A stretch of DNA of 64,000 nucleotides from Treponema sp. (GTDB lineage Bacteria; Spirochaetota; Spirochaetia; Treponematales; Breznakiellaceae). The notes under the pieces were generated by a model that was given only the letters and a program-made list of their open reading frames with translations, was not told the DNA's origin and made no database searches. Location of the stretch: contig WRKT01000002.1 of assembly GCA_009777995.1 (NCBI GenBank), positions 1-64,000 on the forward strand. The letters run 5' to 3'. A program made the position numbers and the translations under genes. Below are positions 45,570-54,920 of this stretch, piece by piece (position 1 is the first letter of the stretch; every line of letters begins with the position of its first letter).

Positions 45570-46171
45570 ATCTTTTAACTAAACTTATGGAGGAGTCCGT
45601 TTTCTCTGACTATTTCTTGGTTGGGGGAACAGCCCTTGCATTGCAGATTGGGCATCGGATATCGGTTGATATAGACCTGTTTACCCAAAAAGAGTTGAAT
45701 ATATCTGAAATTACCGGATGCCTGGCTAAAAAATTTAACGGAAAATATCAGATTTTAAATACACAAAAAATGATCTTTCAGGTAGTGATAGAAGAAATCA
45801 AAGTTGATTTTGTGCACCATCCATTTGAATTGGTAGAGCCTGTATTCAGGGACGGGCAAATTTCTTATTTAGGGAAAAATGATATAGCTGCCATGAAGCT
45901 GCATGCTATCGAAACTTCAGGGGATAGGGCAAAGGATTTTGTTGATATCTTTTTTTTATTGAAAGAAATTCCATTGGAAAAAATGTTTGAATATTATCAA
46001 AAAAAATATTCAACGAGTAACTATTTTAATGCAAAAAGAAGTTTAAGTTTTTTTGATGATGTTCCTCAGGGGAGCTGGAATGAAGTGCGGCTAGTCGAAG
46101 GAGATATTTCTGCAGTAGTTATCAAAGAGTCCATAATCAGAGCCATTGGTAATTTTAATGGAAAACACTAA
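45533..46171 (+). CDS. Nucleotidyltransferase AbiEii/AbiGii-type toxin
   Basis: A 212-residue protein of the AbiEii (DUF1814) family. The nucleotidyltransferase core is VGGTALALQIGHRISVDIDLF, with Gly-Gly and the two catalytic Asp, and the downstream motif is DIAAMKLHAIETSGDRAKDF. Characterised relatives transfer nucleotides to tRNA or to themselves and cause abortive infection. AAGGA lies 6 bases before the ATG. The coding sequence is visibly A/T-rich compared with its neighbours, which suggests transfer. It overlaps the patatin gene by 14 bases. Confidence 0.9.
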   Translation: MLYEGSVPKGILDLLTKLMEESVFSDYFLVGGTALALQIGHRISVDIDLFTQKELNISEITGCLAKKFNGKYQILNTQKMIFQVVIEEIKVDFVHHPFELVEPVFRDGQISYLGKNDIAAMKLHAIETSGDRAKDFVDIFFLLKEIPLEKMFEYYQKKYSTSNYFNAKRSLSFFDDVPQGSWNEVRLVEGDISAVVIKESIIRAIGNFNGKH

Positions 46172-47075
46172 ATTTCAAGAGCCGGTGCAGAAGGGTCAAA
46201 AATATAAGACCATGCTGAAGCAGGGCACAGCCCTTGTTCTTGAGGGCGGCGGGACCAGGGCCTATTATACAGCAGGAGTCCTCGAAGCCTTTATGGAGAA
46301 GGGGATCATGTTCCCCTACATTATTGGAGTTTCTGCAGGGGTTGGGAATGCCCTTTCTTATATTTCAGGCCAGAGCGGGCGAAATCGAACCCTGATTGAG
46401 AAGTTCACTGACCATAGATACGCAGGCCTTGGTAATTTGATTAAATACGGCTCTATTTTTAATTATGATTTTATCTTTGGAACAGTGCCGAATGAGCTTC
46501 TTTTTTGGGATAAGGAAGTCTACGATAAAAATGAAACCCGTTTTTTGATTGGCGCAACAGATTGTAATACAGGAGAGGCCCTCTGGTTTGAAAAGCATGA
46601 TCTATGCGAAGAGTTTATGGTTGCAAGGGCCTCTTGCTCTGTTCCCTTTCTTTCTAAAATTGTAAAGTATAAGGGCCTCCACCTGCTCGATGGCGGAATC
46701 GCCGCAGCAATTCCCATTGAAAAATCTGTCGCAGATGGTAATACTTTTCATGTGATAGTCCTTACGCGTAACGCAAATTATGTAAAAGCCAAAAGTCATT
46801 TTGAAAGGATGGCAAAGCTGTTTTATCGAAAGTACCCAAAGCTTGTTGAAGTCCTATTGAAAAGGCATGAGGCTTATCAAAGTCAGATTGCCCTTTGTGA
46901 GCAGTTGGAGAGGGAAGGGAAGGCTATTATCATTCGACCGCAAAATCCTATAAGGGTTGGCAGGGTGACCACCAACACAGAAAAGTTGCTTGCCTTGTAC
47001 GAAGAGGGTTTAGAGGAGGGCAGGGGGGCTTTGCGGGGGGTTGTTAATTTACCAGCTCATGCAGGAAAAACGTGA
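46158..47075 (+). CDS. Patatin-like phospholipase, YjjU type
   Basis: A 305-residue serine lipid acyl hydrolase: LVLEGGGTRAYYTAGVLEAF (oxyanion loop), GVSAGVGNALSYISGQSGRN (GxSxG nucleophile) and LLDGGIAAAIPIEKSV (catalytic Asp). The C-terminal part (LFYRKYPKLVEVLLKRHEAY, IIRPQNPIRVGRVTTNTEKL) matches the YjjU/DUF6363 group. The oxyanion motif has R-A instead of the usual R-G. The ATG at 46158 lies inside the toxin gene; an internal ATG at 46212 is possible. Its end overlaps convergent citXG by 32 bases. Confidence 0.88.
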   Translation: MENTKFQEPVQKGQKYKTMLKQGTALVLEGGGTRAYYTAGVLEAFMEKGIMFPYIIGVSAGVGNALSYISGQSGRNRTLIEKFTDHRYAGLGNLIKYGSIFNYDFIFGTVPNELLFWDKEVYDKNETRFLIGATDCNTGEALWFEKHDLCEEFMVARASCSVPFLSKIVKYKGLHLLDGGIAAAIPIEKSVADGNTFHVIVLTRNANYVKAKSHFERMAKLFYRKYPKLVEVLLKRHEAYQSQIALCEQLEREGKAIIIRPQNPIRVGRVTTNTEKLLALYEEGLEEGRGALRGVVNLPAHAGKT

Positions 47076-48399
47076 GTGCGAGCAGATCTGCGCAGCCTCC
47101 GGGGCTAATATTTTCAGCGATAAATTGCCTGTCCAGTTCCGCTGCCCTGTTTAACATGTCAGCCGGTGATGGGTTTCTGTTTAGAAAATCCGCTGTCTCC
47201 TTCTGAATACAGCGCAGGGTAGACAGACAAGAGCGATGGATTATGTTGGTGTCATCAACACAGGCAAGCAATGAAAGGAAGGCGGCTATTCCTGCATCGT
47301 TGTATGAATGACCTTCTATCAGCATTTTTTGAAAGATTGGGTAGGAGTGCTCCAGCACTGACGGGAAGCCGGTTGCAGCCTCACCTCGAATGCCTTGAAT
47401 CCCATGCCGGGAATAAATGGCTTCCCCGTGGGTATTGCTTTCTGCCTTGGAAAAATCTTCAAGGAGACTGCTTGTCATAACCTTGCATGTGTCGAGGATC
47501 TCTTCCGGTTTTACAATGTCGCTCTTCTTGTACAAGACACCGTAGGCTGCACTCACTATGCCAAAGCTGAATATAACTCCCCTGTGAGTGTTGGCACCAT
47601 TAGTGGCCTGCTTCATAAGCACTTCTGCTACTTTGCCTCCGGGACGTAAGGCCTCGAATAATGCAGGTAGTTCCCTGTCATTATCAAAACCCATGGAAGC
47701 ACATTCATTAAAATAGGATAGAACCGCTGCAGTTGAATCAATGAAAGTATAAAAGTCCATGTCCCTATGCGAGCCATTATTTACCCTGTCAACCAATCCG
47801 GGTTTTGGTGTGACAGCAACTTCAGCCATTAGGGCCTTCATAGCCGCCTTTGTAATGAGTTTGCCAAGGTGCTTGCGGAAAAAAACCTTCATTAAATTGA
47901 TTATAGCTCTTTGCAGATCGTTTATATCGTGAGTCCTATTGCGGCTGCATTCAAAGGCGAGCTTTGGACATAGGAGGCAACATCGCTCCTTATCGCGGGA
48001 GATTTTCTGCATGGAGGCACTTATTACATCAATATCGAACAGCCTTCCCATCGGGTGTGTTTCTTCTATAAAAGTACTTAGTTCTTTCGCCTTTTCGGGA
48101 GCTGACTGAGTAATTATATAACCGGTATATCCGGCAGGATTTTCTGTCAATTCCTCATGGACAATTTGTAGCCCTTCTGCTTCAAGTATTAACCGCACAG
48201 TATTTAGCCCTTCAAGAAAAGCGCGACGAGCAAGAGGGAAGGTTTTGCATGGCCCCGGTATATTTAAAGTCAGGCAGAGCAGGGTGCAGGTGTACTTTTC
48301 TAAAAGTTGCCTTTGGTGGTTAGCTCTATTTTCCCTTTCTTCGAGTATTTCCTCAAGGGAAACCGGAACCGAGCCTTCAAGTTCAGGAATGCTTGCCAT
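47044..48399 (-). CDS. citXG: Fused CitX-CitG: citrate lyase prosthetic group biosynthesis
   Basis: A 451-residue bifunctional protein. Residues 1-165 are CitX (VSLEEILEERENRANHQRQL, IPGPCKTFPLARRAFLEG, GRLFDIDVI), which attaches the phosphoribosyl-dephospho-CoA group to the acyl carrier protein CitD. The rest is CitG (EVAVTPKPGLVDRVNNGSH, NTHRGVIFSFGIV, GIQGIRGEAATGFPSV), which makes the triphosphoribosyl-dephospho-CoA precursor. Fusion is known in some bacteria such as Haemophilus. It is the last gene of the operon, overlapping citC by 17 bases. Confidence 0.93.
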   Translation of the reverse strand: MASIPELEGSVPVSLEEILEERENRANHQRQLLEKYTCTLLCLTLNIPGPCKTFPLARRAFLEGLNTVRLILEAEGLQIVHEELTENPAGYTGYIITQSAPEKAKELSTFIEETHPMGRLFDIDVISASMQKISRDKERCCLLCPKLAFECSRNRTHDINDLQRAIINLMKVFFRKHLGKLITKAAMKALMAEVAVTPKPGLVDRVNNGSHRDMDFYTFIDSTAAVLSYFNECASMGFDNDRELPALFEALRPGGKVAEVLMKQATNGANTHRGVIFSFGIVSAAYGVLYKKSDIVKPEEILDTCKVMTSSLLEDFSKAESNTHGEAIYSRHGIQGIRGEAATGFPSVLEHSYPIFQKMLIEGHSYNDAGIAAFLSLLACVDDTNIIHRSCLSTLRCIQKETADFLNRNPSPADMLNRAAELDRQFIAENISPGGCADLLALTFFLHELVN

Positions 48400-49378
48400 A
48401 CTCTAGTAAATACCTATATGTAGCAGGAGGTACAAGGGCTTCGATCTCGGCCATTGCTCCTTCCAGTAGAAAATTGCGCACACTGCTTGCGCTAATTGCC
48501 TTAGAGTGGTCACTGCTCTGGATCTCTAGTCGGGGTACTTCCACCACTTCAATGCCATATTGTGGAAGGGTCTCCTTCATTTTCCGGTTATAGGATGCGG
48601 TTAAACGGCAATTAGGTTCTGTTCCCACATAACGTCGGCTTATCCCAAGGGGGCGGGCAATATGCTCTGCGAAAATTTTCAAGTCCAGTTCTGCATTTAC
48701 ACCTCCGGGAGCATCATCTTTAATAAAATACTTGGGAAACGTTGCAGCCGAAATAATATAGGGGCCTGTGGGTTGAACAATCACATTAGGAATATGTGCG
48801 GTACCGTTAACAGCGAGTTCCTTGCGTAAATCCGATGAGAAAAAGCTTTTGTTTTCCGAGAGAATAAAAAGATGAAGGATATCGCATTCTCTTGCGGCTT
48901 TTTCGATTAAGTAAAGATGCCCCTTCGTAAAGGGATTACAGTTTGCCACGATTGCCCCAATTTTGCCTCCATCCGGTTTCTGTAAACCTGAAACAAAATC
49001 TATTATACCATCTTTTTTATTTTCCATTAACAATGCTTTCTTGGTTTGTGCAATGGAATAAAAACCAAGGCCGGAAAAGAGCTCTTTGTTTTCAGGGCCG
49101 GTAAATATAAAAAGATGATATTGACCCTGTTCAGCTGCTTTATTTATCAATTCAGTTACGATACGTGCAGCCAGCCCCTCATTCCGATGCGCGGGATCCA
49201 CGGCAATACATTTAAGCACATTTACATCTAGTGCCCCGGTTGCGATTATTTTCGGGCCGTCCATGATGCAAAGAGAAAACTGTTGCTGCTCATCATAGTC
49301 AAGGCCCTGTTTCGTAAGAAATGATTTTAGTTTTTCCAATCGCTCTCCGCTAAAGGGAGAGCCGTAATTTATTTCCAC
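48383..49378 (-). CDS. citC: [Citrate (pro-3S)-lyase] ligase
   Basis: Acetylates the thiol of the CitD prosthetic group with acetate and ATP, which activates citrate lyase. An N-terminal GNAT-like domain (CIAVDPAHRNEGLAARIVTE) is followed by the nucleotidyltransferase domain with GAIVANCNPFTKGHLYLIEK, GTEPNCRLTASYNRKM and ISASSVRNFL. I prefer the GTG at 49378, which has GGTGGAG six bases upstream; an upstream TTG at 49393 is possible. Confidence 0.94.
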   Translation of the reverse strand: MEINYGSPFSGERLEKLKSFLTKQGLDYDEQQQFSLCIMDGPKIIATGALDVNVLKCIAVDPAHRNEGLAARIVTELINKAAEQGQYHLFIFTGPENKELFSGLGFYSIAQTKKALLMENKKDGIIDFVSGLQKPDGGKIGAIVANCNPFTKGHLYLIEKAARECDILHLFILSENKSFFSSDLRKELAVNGTAHIPNVIVQPTGPYIISAATFPKYFIKDDAPGGVNAELDLKIFAEHIARPLGISRRYVGTEPNCRLTASYNRKMKETLPQYGIEVVEVPRLEIQSSDHSKAISASSVRNFLLEGAMAEIEALVPPATYRYLLEYGKHS

Positions 49379-49422
49379 CGCATGCTCCACCAAACAGCAA
49401 TATGGTCTTCATTCTACCCGAA

Positions 49423-50856
49423 TTATCGAATCTGTCTAATCTGATCAATGACACTGCCGTCCCTGTAGGTCACAATCCCCACGACCTTGTCGGTGTACTC
49501 TATTGGGGCAGCTCTGCCTGTAATGGACTCGGTCATTTCTCGCAGTTCTGCTACCGGTAGGACAGGAAGCCCTGCTGCAATGAAACGCTCTTTCAGATCA
49601 TTACGCAGTGGATTTACTGCAAGGCCTCTTTCTGTAACAAGCACATCCACCGTCTTACCCGGAGTCACAAGGCAGCCGACCCTGTCAACAAGGCATGGCA
49701 GGCGCCCCCGTGTCAGGGGACAAACGACGATTGTAAGACCTGCACCGTATGCCGTATCCTGATGGCCTCCGATAGCCCCGCGTATAATGCCATCAGAGCC
49801 GGTTAACACATTAACATTAAAGTTTACATCTACTTCTGTTGCCGAAAGAACCACAACATCAAGGAAGTTTACCGCTGCTCCCGGACCTTCAGGACTTGCG
49901 TAGTATTCTGCAGAAATCTGATGATGAAAGCGATTGTTTTTTAGGGATTGAGCAGCCTTTAAATCAAAGCTCTGGACATCGAGTAATTTTTTTACCAGTC
50001 CTTCTTCATGGAGATCCACGATGGAGCCTGTAATGCCGCCCAGTGCAAAGGCGGCTGTTATCTTCTTTTCGAGCATCTTTTCGCGCAAGAAGCGGGTAAC
50101 CGCAAGAGAAGCACCACCGGTGCCTGTCTGGAAGGAAAAGCCGTCTTTTATAATACCTGCGGCCTTTATAACATCAGAGGCAAGCTCTGCCATTAAGAGT
50201 TCCTTGGGATTTGTTGTAAAGCGGGTAGCACCTTTCATGATACCGGCCGGGTCTCCAATTTCGTCAACTTTAACTATATAATCCACATCGTATTCGGGGA
50301 TTCCAAAGGGAATATTTGGGTAAGGTACGATGTTATTCGTAAGAATAATTGTCTTCTTTGCATACTGTGCATCACACTTCGCATAACCCACGGAGCCGCA
50401 CATAACTGCATCTTCAATATCGCGGCAGTAACCGTTAGCATTGCCTGCCGGGTCGCAGGAAGGAGCGCCAAGAAAGGCCACATCAATTGGAAGGCTGCCG
50501 TTAGCGATCGCGAAGGCCCTGCCACCGTGAGAACGGAAGGACACAGGTGTATCCATAAGCCCCTCTGAAATTTCGTTGGCTAATTTCCCCCGCAGACCCG
50601 ATGTTTCAATACGGCTGATTACCCCGCTTTTAATATATTCGATTAAATCTACATGGCAATCTGTAAGGGATGATGCCGCAAGCACCAAATTCTTAAAACC
50701 CATTTCTGCTAGTTTTTGGATTACCATGTTGACGATATAGTCACCGTCCCTAAAATGATGATGAAATGAAATGGTCTGTCCGTTTTTTAGATCACAGAGC
50801 TTTGCAGCCTCTTCAATGCTTGCTACGAGCTTATCTCCCTTTAAATTATTCTTCAT
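49423..50856 (-). CDS. citF: Citrate lyase alpha subunit (citrate:acetyl-ACP transferase)
   Basis: A 477-residue CoA-transferase-fold subunit that swaps acetyl for citryl on CitD. Segments include GQTISFHHHFRDGDYIVNMV, AFLGAPSCDPAGNANGY, FSFQTGTGGASLAVTRFL and IGGHQDTAYGAGLTIVVCPL. It is slightly shorter than the E. coli protein (about 510 residues), mainly at the N-terminus. It overlaps citE by 11 bases. Confidence 0.96.
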   Translation of the reverse strand: MKNNLKGDKLVASIEEAAKLCDLKNGQTISFHHHFRDGDYIVNMVIQKLAEMGFKNLVLAASSLTDCHVDLIEYIKSGVISRIETSGLRGKLANEISEGLMDTPVSFRSHGGRAFAIANGSLPIDVAFLGAPSCDPAGNANGYCRDIEDAVMCGSVGYAKCDAQYAKKTIILTNNIVPYPNIPFGIPEYDVDYIVKVDEIGDPAGIMKGATRFTTNPKELLMAELASDVIKAAGIIKDGFSFQTGTGGASLAVTRFLREKMLEKKITAAFALGGITGSIVDLHEEGLVKKLLDVQSFDLKAAQSLKNNRFHHQISAEYYASPEGPGAAVNFLDVVVLSATEVDVNFNVNVLTGSDGIIRGAIGGHQDTAYGAGLTIVVCPLTRGRLPCLVDRVGCLVTPGKTVDVLVTERGLAVNPLRNDLKERFIAAGLPVLPVAELREMTESITGRAAPIEYTDKVVGIVTYRDGSVIDQIRQIR

Positions 50857-51736
50857 AGTTCATGTCCTTACCTGCAGCTCTTGCCCGATCCAGTACATGC
50901 TCTGCCCTTAGAACTACAGGCCTATCTATCATCTTTCCGTTAAGCGAAATAACTCCCGATCCTTTCTGCTCAGCCTCCTTGATTGCCTTTAGCACTGCAA
51001 GTGCATGTTCTATTTCTTTCTCAGTAGGTGTGAAAACTTCATGTACTATTTTAATCTGACGCGGGTTGATAATGCTCTTGCCGTCAAAGCCCAGCTGCTT
51101 TATGAGCATGGTCTCCCTGCGTAACCCATCTTCGTCATTTACATCCGAGAATACAGTGTCAATTGCATCGATCCCGGCATTCCGCGCTGCCAAAAGAATC
51201 ATGCTTCGCCCGAAAAACAGCTCAGTCCCTTCAGGTGAGCGGTTTGTTTTTAAATCGGTAACATAATCTTCAGCCCCTATGCTTATGGCAAGGAGCCGCT
51301 TGCTCGCCAAGGCAATCTCTTTTGCATTAAGTACCCCTGCGGCACTTTCAACAGCGGTCATTAATTTGGTAGAACCTAATGGGAGAGCGGCCTCTTTTTC
51401 AATCTCTTCAATAATATTTTCGCAGTAAATAAGGTCTTCGGCTGTTTCTGTTTTTGGAAGGCGTATAACGGCCTTACCTGTTCGCACGATTGCGTTTAGG
51501 TCTTCCCTGCCTGTCTCGGTCTTTGGATCGTTAATCCTCACTACAAGTTCCTTGCCGGGGTAGGTAAGGCTTGTGAGGGCCTCGAATACCAGGAAGCGGG
51601 CACTGTCCTTTTCGTTAACCGAAACTGAGTCCTCAAGATCAAAAATTATACAGTCGGATTTATAGATGTCTGCGTCCCGGATCATCCCGGGGTTGTTCCC
51701 CGGGATATAGAGCATGGTTCTGCGAAGTTGCTTCAT
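50846..51736 (-). CDS. citE: Citrate lyase beta subunit (citryl-ACP lyase)
   Basis: A 296-residue TIM-barrel lyase that splits citryl-ACP to acetyl-ACP and oxaloacetate. RRTMLYIPGNNPGMIRDADI, CIIFDLEDSVSVNEKDSAR, the Mg-site Glu in MTAVESAAGVLNA and SIGAEDYVTDLKTNRS are all present. Its ATG directly follows the citD stop, with GGAAGG as ribosome site. Confidence 0.97.
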   Translation of the reverse strand: MKQLRRTMLYIPGNNPGMIRDADIYKSDCIIFDLEDSVSVNEKDSARFLVFEALTSLTYPGKELVVRINDPKTETGREDLNAIVRTGKAVIRLPKTETAEDLIYCENIIEEIEKEAALPLGSTKLMTAVESAAGVLNAKEIALASKRLLAISIGAEDYVTDLKTNRSPEGTELFFGRSMILLAARNAGIDAIDTVFSDVNDEDGLRRETMLIKQLGFDGKSIINPRQIKIVHEVFTPTEKEIEHALAVLKAIKEAEQKGSGVISLNGKMIDRPVVLRAEHVLDRARAAGKDMNYEE

Positions 51737-52024
51737 CTATACCTTCCATTTAATTGCCGGTTTCCCGCAGGCTCGGTAAACAGCAGTTTTAACCCTGGCA
51801 CGAATACTGCAATCCAGAGCACCTTTGTCCACAGCTTTTATTCTTGCGTTATCTACACCCAGCTCCTTCAAGGTTTCTGTGATAGCCCGGCGGATCTCAA
51901 CTCCGTATTGTTTTTCAACGATACTTATAAGCTCAATCTCTATGCCCTTTCCGCCGGGCTCGACAGTAACCATTACATCACTTGACTCAAGGGTTCCTGC
52001 TACGCCGCTTTGTTTTACTTCCAT
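51737..52024 (-). CDS. citD: Citrate lyase gamma subunit (acyl carrier protein)
   Basis: The 95-residue carrier has the Ser attachment site in AGTLESSDVMV (Ser at about residue 14-15) for the phosphoribosyl-dephospho-CoA arm, followed by IEIELISIVEKQYGVEIRRA. Its ATG shares one base with the stop of the CapA-like gene (TAATG), so translation is coupled to that gene. Confidence 0.96.
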   Translation of the reverse strand: MEVKQSGVAGTLESSDVMVTVEPGGKGIEIELISIVEKQYGVEIRRAITETLKELGVDNARIKAVDKGALDCSIRARVKTAVYRACGKPAIKWKV

Positions 52025-53532
52025 TAAAACTTGATAACTCCGATCTCTCCCTGAATGTCTACCTTTGTTCCAAGAGGAACCGACATACGCTGTATACGCT
52101 TTAGGATCCTGTCTGCAACATCCGGCTTTGGTTTTCGGGGCATGCCGCGCTGAGATATGGGTACATCGTATCCAAACTCAACAGGGCGCAGTGTTATTTG
52201 TTTTAACTTACCCTTATCATAATCAAGCTGTGCTGTTACCGATTCCATCGACTCCATGTTCTTAAGATCTTTATGTTTTGTCACAGAATGTGGGGGCCAG
52301 GCATGCATATTGATCTCGGTCTCGGTGGACTCGCTATAGTATGGATTAAGGTGATAATCGGTATAACGATCAGGGCCTGCAGGAGTTCCCCATAGCTGGT
52401 AAATAAAGGCTGCAAGACTATAGAAGATAGGCCTGCCCTTATAAATCTCAATTCCTCTTAATAGATGAGGCCCTGTTGCAAAAAAGAGATCTGCTCCGTT
52501 ATCAATTGCCGAATGGGCATAGTTCACAAGAAATTCGGATGGATCTTCCTGTAAGAAATCCAGATGCCTTAAAACATTATTATTGTCATGGGTATGTAAA
52601 GTTGCGATCATAAAGTCAGACCACTCCTTACCCTGGCGTATGCTGCGAAGGTTCAACCTAAGATCATCCTCGTTAACTTGATAATTAAGGCCGCAGGGAC
52701 GATCTCCGACTTCAAACATTTGGGTATAGATCATCTGCCGCTTTTTCGGATCACCGATTTTTCCATAAAGATTTTCCAAAACCTTTTGAACTTCAGCACC
52801 GTCAGATGTGGCATGCTCGGCGTATTTTGCCATCATTTTCTTTGCGTATTCGGCTTCGTACTCTTTAATTTTTAAAATGCCTTCAAAAAGCTCCGGGGGC
52901 AGCACCACTGCGGGAGTCGTTCTAAGGAAGTTAATCCCCGGTAAGCCATTCCTGTTTCCCATCTGATAAGTTGCCATCTCCATCCCGCCATCAGCAGTAC
53001 GGGATGACTGATAATCCACTCTTCCTCTGAAAGAAACGACTGCAGCCGATAGGCCAATTCGTCCCTTTGGAGTTTCCATGTATTGAGGTGCCCTAGCATC
53101 TTCCAGGTTGATGCCTGAACCTGCATAGGAAACCCCTGCATCTTGCAGATAGCTGTTTCCCTGCAACATTTCCTCAACACCCTGGGAGGTTGTATGATTA
53201 CTCGCTCGTCCCACAAGGCCAATACCCATGGCTTTTAAATCCGCAGCAACTTCCTTACAGCCCTGGAGTCCTCCGATACGGCTGCCCTGATTGCGATAAT
53301 CTCCAAAGTTGGATTCCATATTTCCGACAGCCGCATCGCTATTCTTTATCGGATCAAGAATTGCGCGGACTTCCGGGTCTGACCTGTGAGATATGGGATT
53401 TGTCTGGATTATATCGCCTAACATGGTCAGGGTAAAAGGCTCTTTGATACCGGGTGTTGCAAAATGCTCTTCCCGCATCTTCACAATTGCCGGGTGATCC
53501 CCAATCTCGGGGCTCTTCTTTTCATCACTCAT
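52024..53532 (-). CDS. CapA-like PGA_cap domain protein in the citrate lyase operon
   Basis: A 502-residue protein with the calcineurin-like fold of the CapA family (poly-gamma-glutamate capsule type). Motifs are LTMLGDIIQTNP, AAVGNMESNFGD, GRASNHTTSQGVEEML, ATLHTHDNN and IDNGADLFFATGPHLLRGIE with YKGRPIFYSLAAFIY. The metal ligands Asp, Glu, Asn-His and the later His positions look intact. No signal peptide or membrane anchor is seen and no other capsule genes are present. The one-base overlap with citD shows that it belongs to the operon, but a CapA-like protein is not a known part of citrate lyase systems. Its substrate is unknown. Confidence 0.8.
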   Translation of the reverse strand: MSDEKKSPEIGDHPAIVKMREEHFATPGIKEPFTLTMLGDIIQTNPISHRSDPEVRAILDPIKNSDAAVGNMESNFGDYRNQGSRIGGLQGCKEVAADLKAMGIGLVGRASNHTTSQGVEEMLQGNSYLQDAGVSYAGSGINLEDARAPQYMETPKGRIGLSAAVVSFRGRVDYQSSRTADGGMEMATYQMGNRNGLPGINFLRTTPAVVLPPELFEGILKIKEYEAEYAKKMMAKYAEHATSDGAEVQKVLENLYGKIGDPKKRQMIYTQMFEVGDRPCGLNYQVNEDDLRLNLRSIRQGKEWSDFMIATLHTHDNNNVLRHLDFLQEDPSEFLVNYAHSAIDNGADLFFATGPHLLRGIEIYKGRPIFYSLAAFIYQLWGTPAGPDRYTDYHLNPYYSESTETEINMHAWPPHSVTKHKDLKNMESMESVTAQLDYDKGKLKQITLRPVEFGYDVPISQRGMPRKPKPDVADRILKRIQRMSVPLGTKVDIQGEIGVIKF

Positions 53533-53558
53533 ATACTTTTCCTCCTATAAAAAGTCTC

Positions 53559-54830
53559 TTATAGATAAATAAGAGGTATAATTATCATTGCTGCTATCAG
53601 GTTTGGTACTAACTCAAAAACTCCGCCATATTTCAGGAAGTACTTGTTATCATATCCGCCAAGTTGCTGTGTAAATGCCATTGAAGGGCTTGCCATAATT
53701 GACAGGTGACAGAGGAAACTCCCTGCAAGAGCTGCAAAAACGTAAGCATGTACATTCACCCCTTGGGCCACTGCCAATGTGATGGCAATTGGAGCCATTA
53801 ATGCTGCTGCCCCGTTATCTGACATGAATTGTGAAATAAGACTGGTCGTTATTAAAATGATGAAAATCATTAAAATAGGTGAAGGATTAGCACCGGTTAG
53901 GAACATAATGGAATCAGCAATAACCCTGCTCATACCTGAAGCTTCAAATCCGCGTGCAAAGGCGGACATGCCTCCGATAAGCATTACTACATCCCAGCTA
54001 ATTGATGTGTACATTTGCTTGGGTGTTAAGGTGCCGGTAAAGAGACAGGCTAACCCGCCGAGAACTGCGCCTACATGGGGCGGGAAGGCAGGGTTATTTA
54101 TTACAAAGCCCAGTAAGGTGCCGACAAGAATAAATGCTACCACTCCCATCTTAAATGTGAATTTTTCAGGCAGATCCTTGGTTCCTGCAGCAGCGGCAGC
54201 GTCCGGCTCCTTAAATTTGTAACCTTTCAGCAGGAATTTGTTAGCGAAGAAGTAAATTAGAACTACAGTGATTAACTTTGATGGCAGACCATAATAGGCA
54301 ATTTCAAAGAAATTCCATATACGGTATCCATTAGCTTCAAGGATTGCTGCTGTGGTTCCTATCATGCCCATACCTGTGAAGGTAAAAGCCGATCCGGTGG
54401 AGCTCCCCCACATCTGAAAGGCAACAATGTCAGACATGGAGGTCTTTGTGGAAATGGCAATACTGCAAATCAGAGGATACATGATCATCAATGTGGCAGT
54501 TCCTGTGACAAAGGGAGCAAGAATGGCAGTGGTCAAAAAAATCGCCAACTGAATCTGTCCTTTTTTAGTGCCCGTAAGACCCATTAACTTTTTTCCAATC
54601 CAGCCTGCAAGCCCGGTTGTGAACATTGCGCCGCCGATTGTCATCATCCCTATCATTAGTATGATTGTGTTACTGGTAAAACTGTTAAAAACAGTGGGTG
54701 CCGGCAAAATTCCTGTAAGAACAAAGGCAAAACCTGCAGCAATAGCCACAGGCACATTAGGTATCTTTGGGTGAAAAAAACATATTACTGTTGCACCTAA
54801 AATGATACCGCCAATAATTAATGGAGACAT
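53559..54830 (-). CDS. SLC13/DASS-type carboxylate transporter (YbhI-like)
   Basis: A 423-residue inner-membrane carrier with about eleven helices. Family features are the two re-entrant regions: FVTGTATLMIMYPLICSIAI with QMWGSSTGSAFTFTGMGMIG, and SQFMSDNGAAALMAPIAITL with LSIMASPSMAFTQQLGGYDN. The Ser-Asn-Thr-type sodium/carboxylate motif is modified (SDNGAA). It probably imports a di- or tricarboxylate using Na+ or by exchange. The start has AAGGAGG eight bases upstream. Confidence 0.88.
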   Translation of the reverse strand: MSPLIIGGIILGATVICFFHPKIPNVPVAIAAGFAFVLTGILPAPTVFNSFTSNTIILMIGMMTIGGAMFTTGLAGWIGKKLMGLTGTKKGQIQLAIFLTTAILAPFVTGTATLMIMYPLICSIAISTKTSMSDIVAFQMWGSSTGSAFTFTGMGMIGTTAAILEANGYRIWNFFEIAYYGLPSKLITVVLIYFFANKFLLKGYKFKEPDAAAAAGTKDLPEKFTFKMGVVAFILVGTLLGFVINNPAFPPHVGAVLGGLACLFTGTLTPKQMYTSISWDVVMLIGGMSAFARGFEASGMSRVIADSIMFLTGANPSPILMIFIILITTSLISQFMSDNGAAALMAPIAITLAVAQGVNVHAYVFAALAGSFLCHLSIMASPSMAFTQQLGGYDNKYFLKYGGVFELVPNLIAAMIIIPLIYL

Positions 54831-54854
54831 AGGATTTCCTCCTTAGGATTGTTT

Positions 54855-54884
54855 GCAACGGCTTTCTCCGGAAAAAGTCGTTGC
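54855..54884 (-). other. Hairpin between the hydratase and transporter genes
   Basis: On the minus strand GCAACG and CGTTGC pair, followed after one mismatch by CTTT pairing with AAAG, around a loop. It fills the largest gap of the operon (90 bases) and has no T-run, so an mRNA processing or stability role is more likely than termination. Confidence 0.45.
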
Positions 54885-54920
54885 TGCGCTCAAACTTGAT
54901 ACGCTGTTTATATCATTCCA

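Noticed and set aside
46158-47075. Patatin phospholipase as a third component of the AbiEii defence module
   Set aside because: The gene overlaps the toxin by 14 bases, but its C-terminal part matches the YjjU housekeeping group, which is found without AbiEii. Position alone is not enough.
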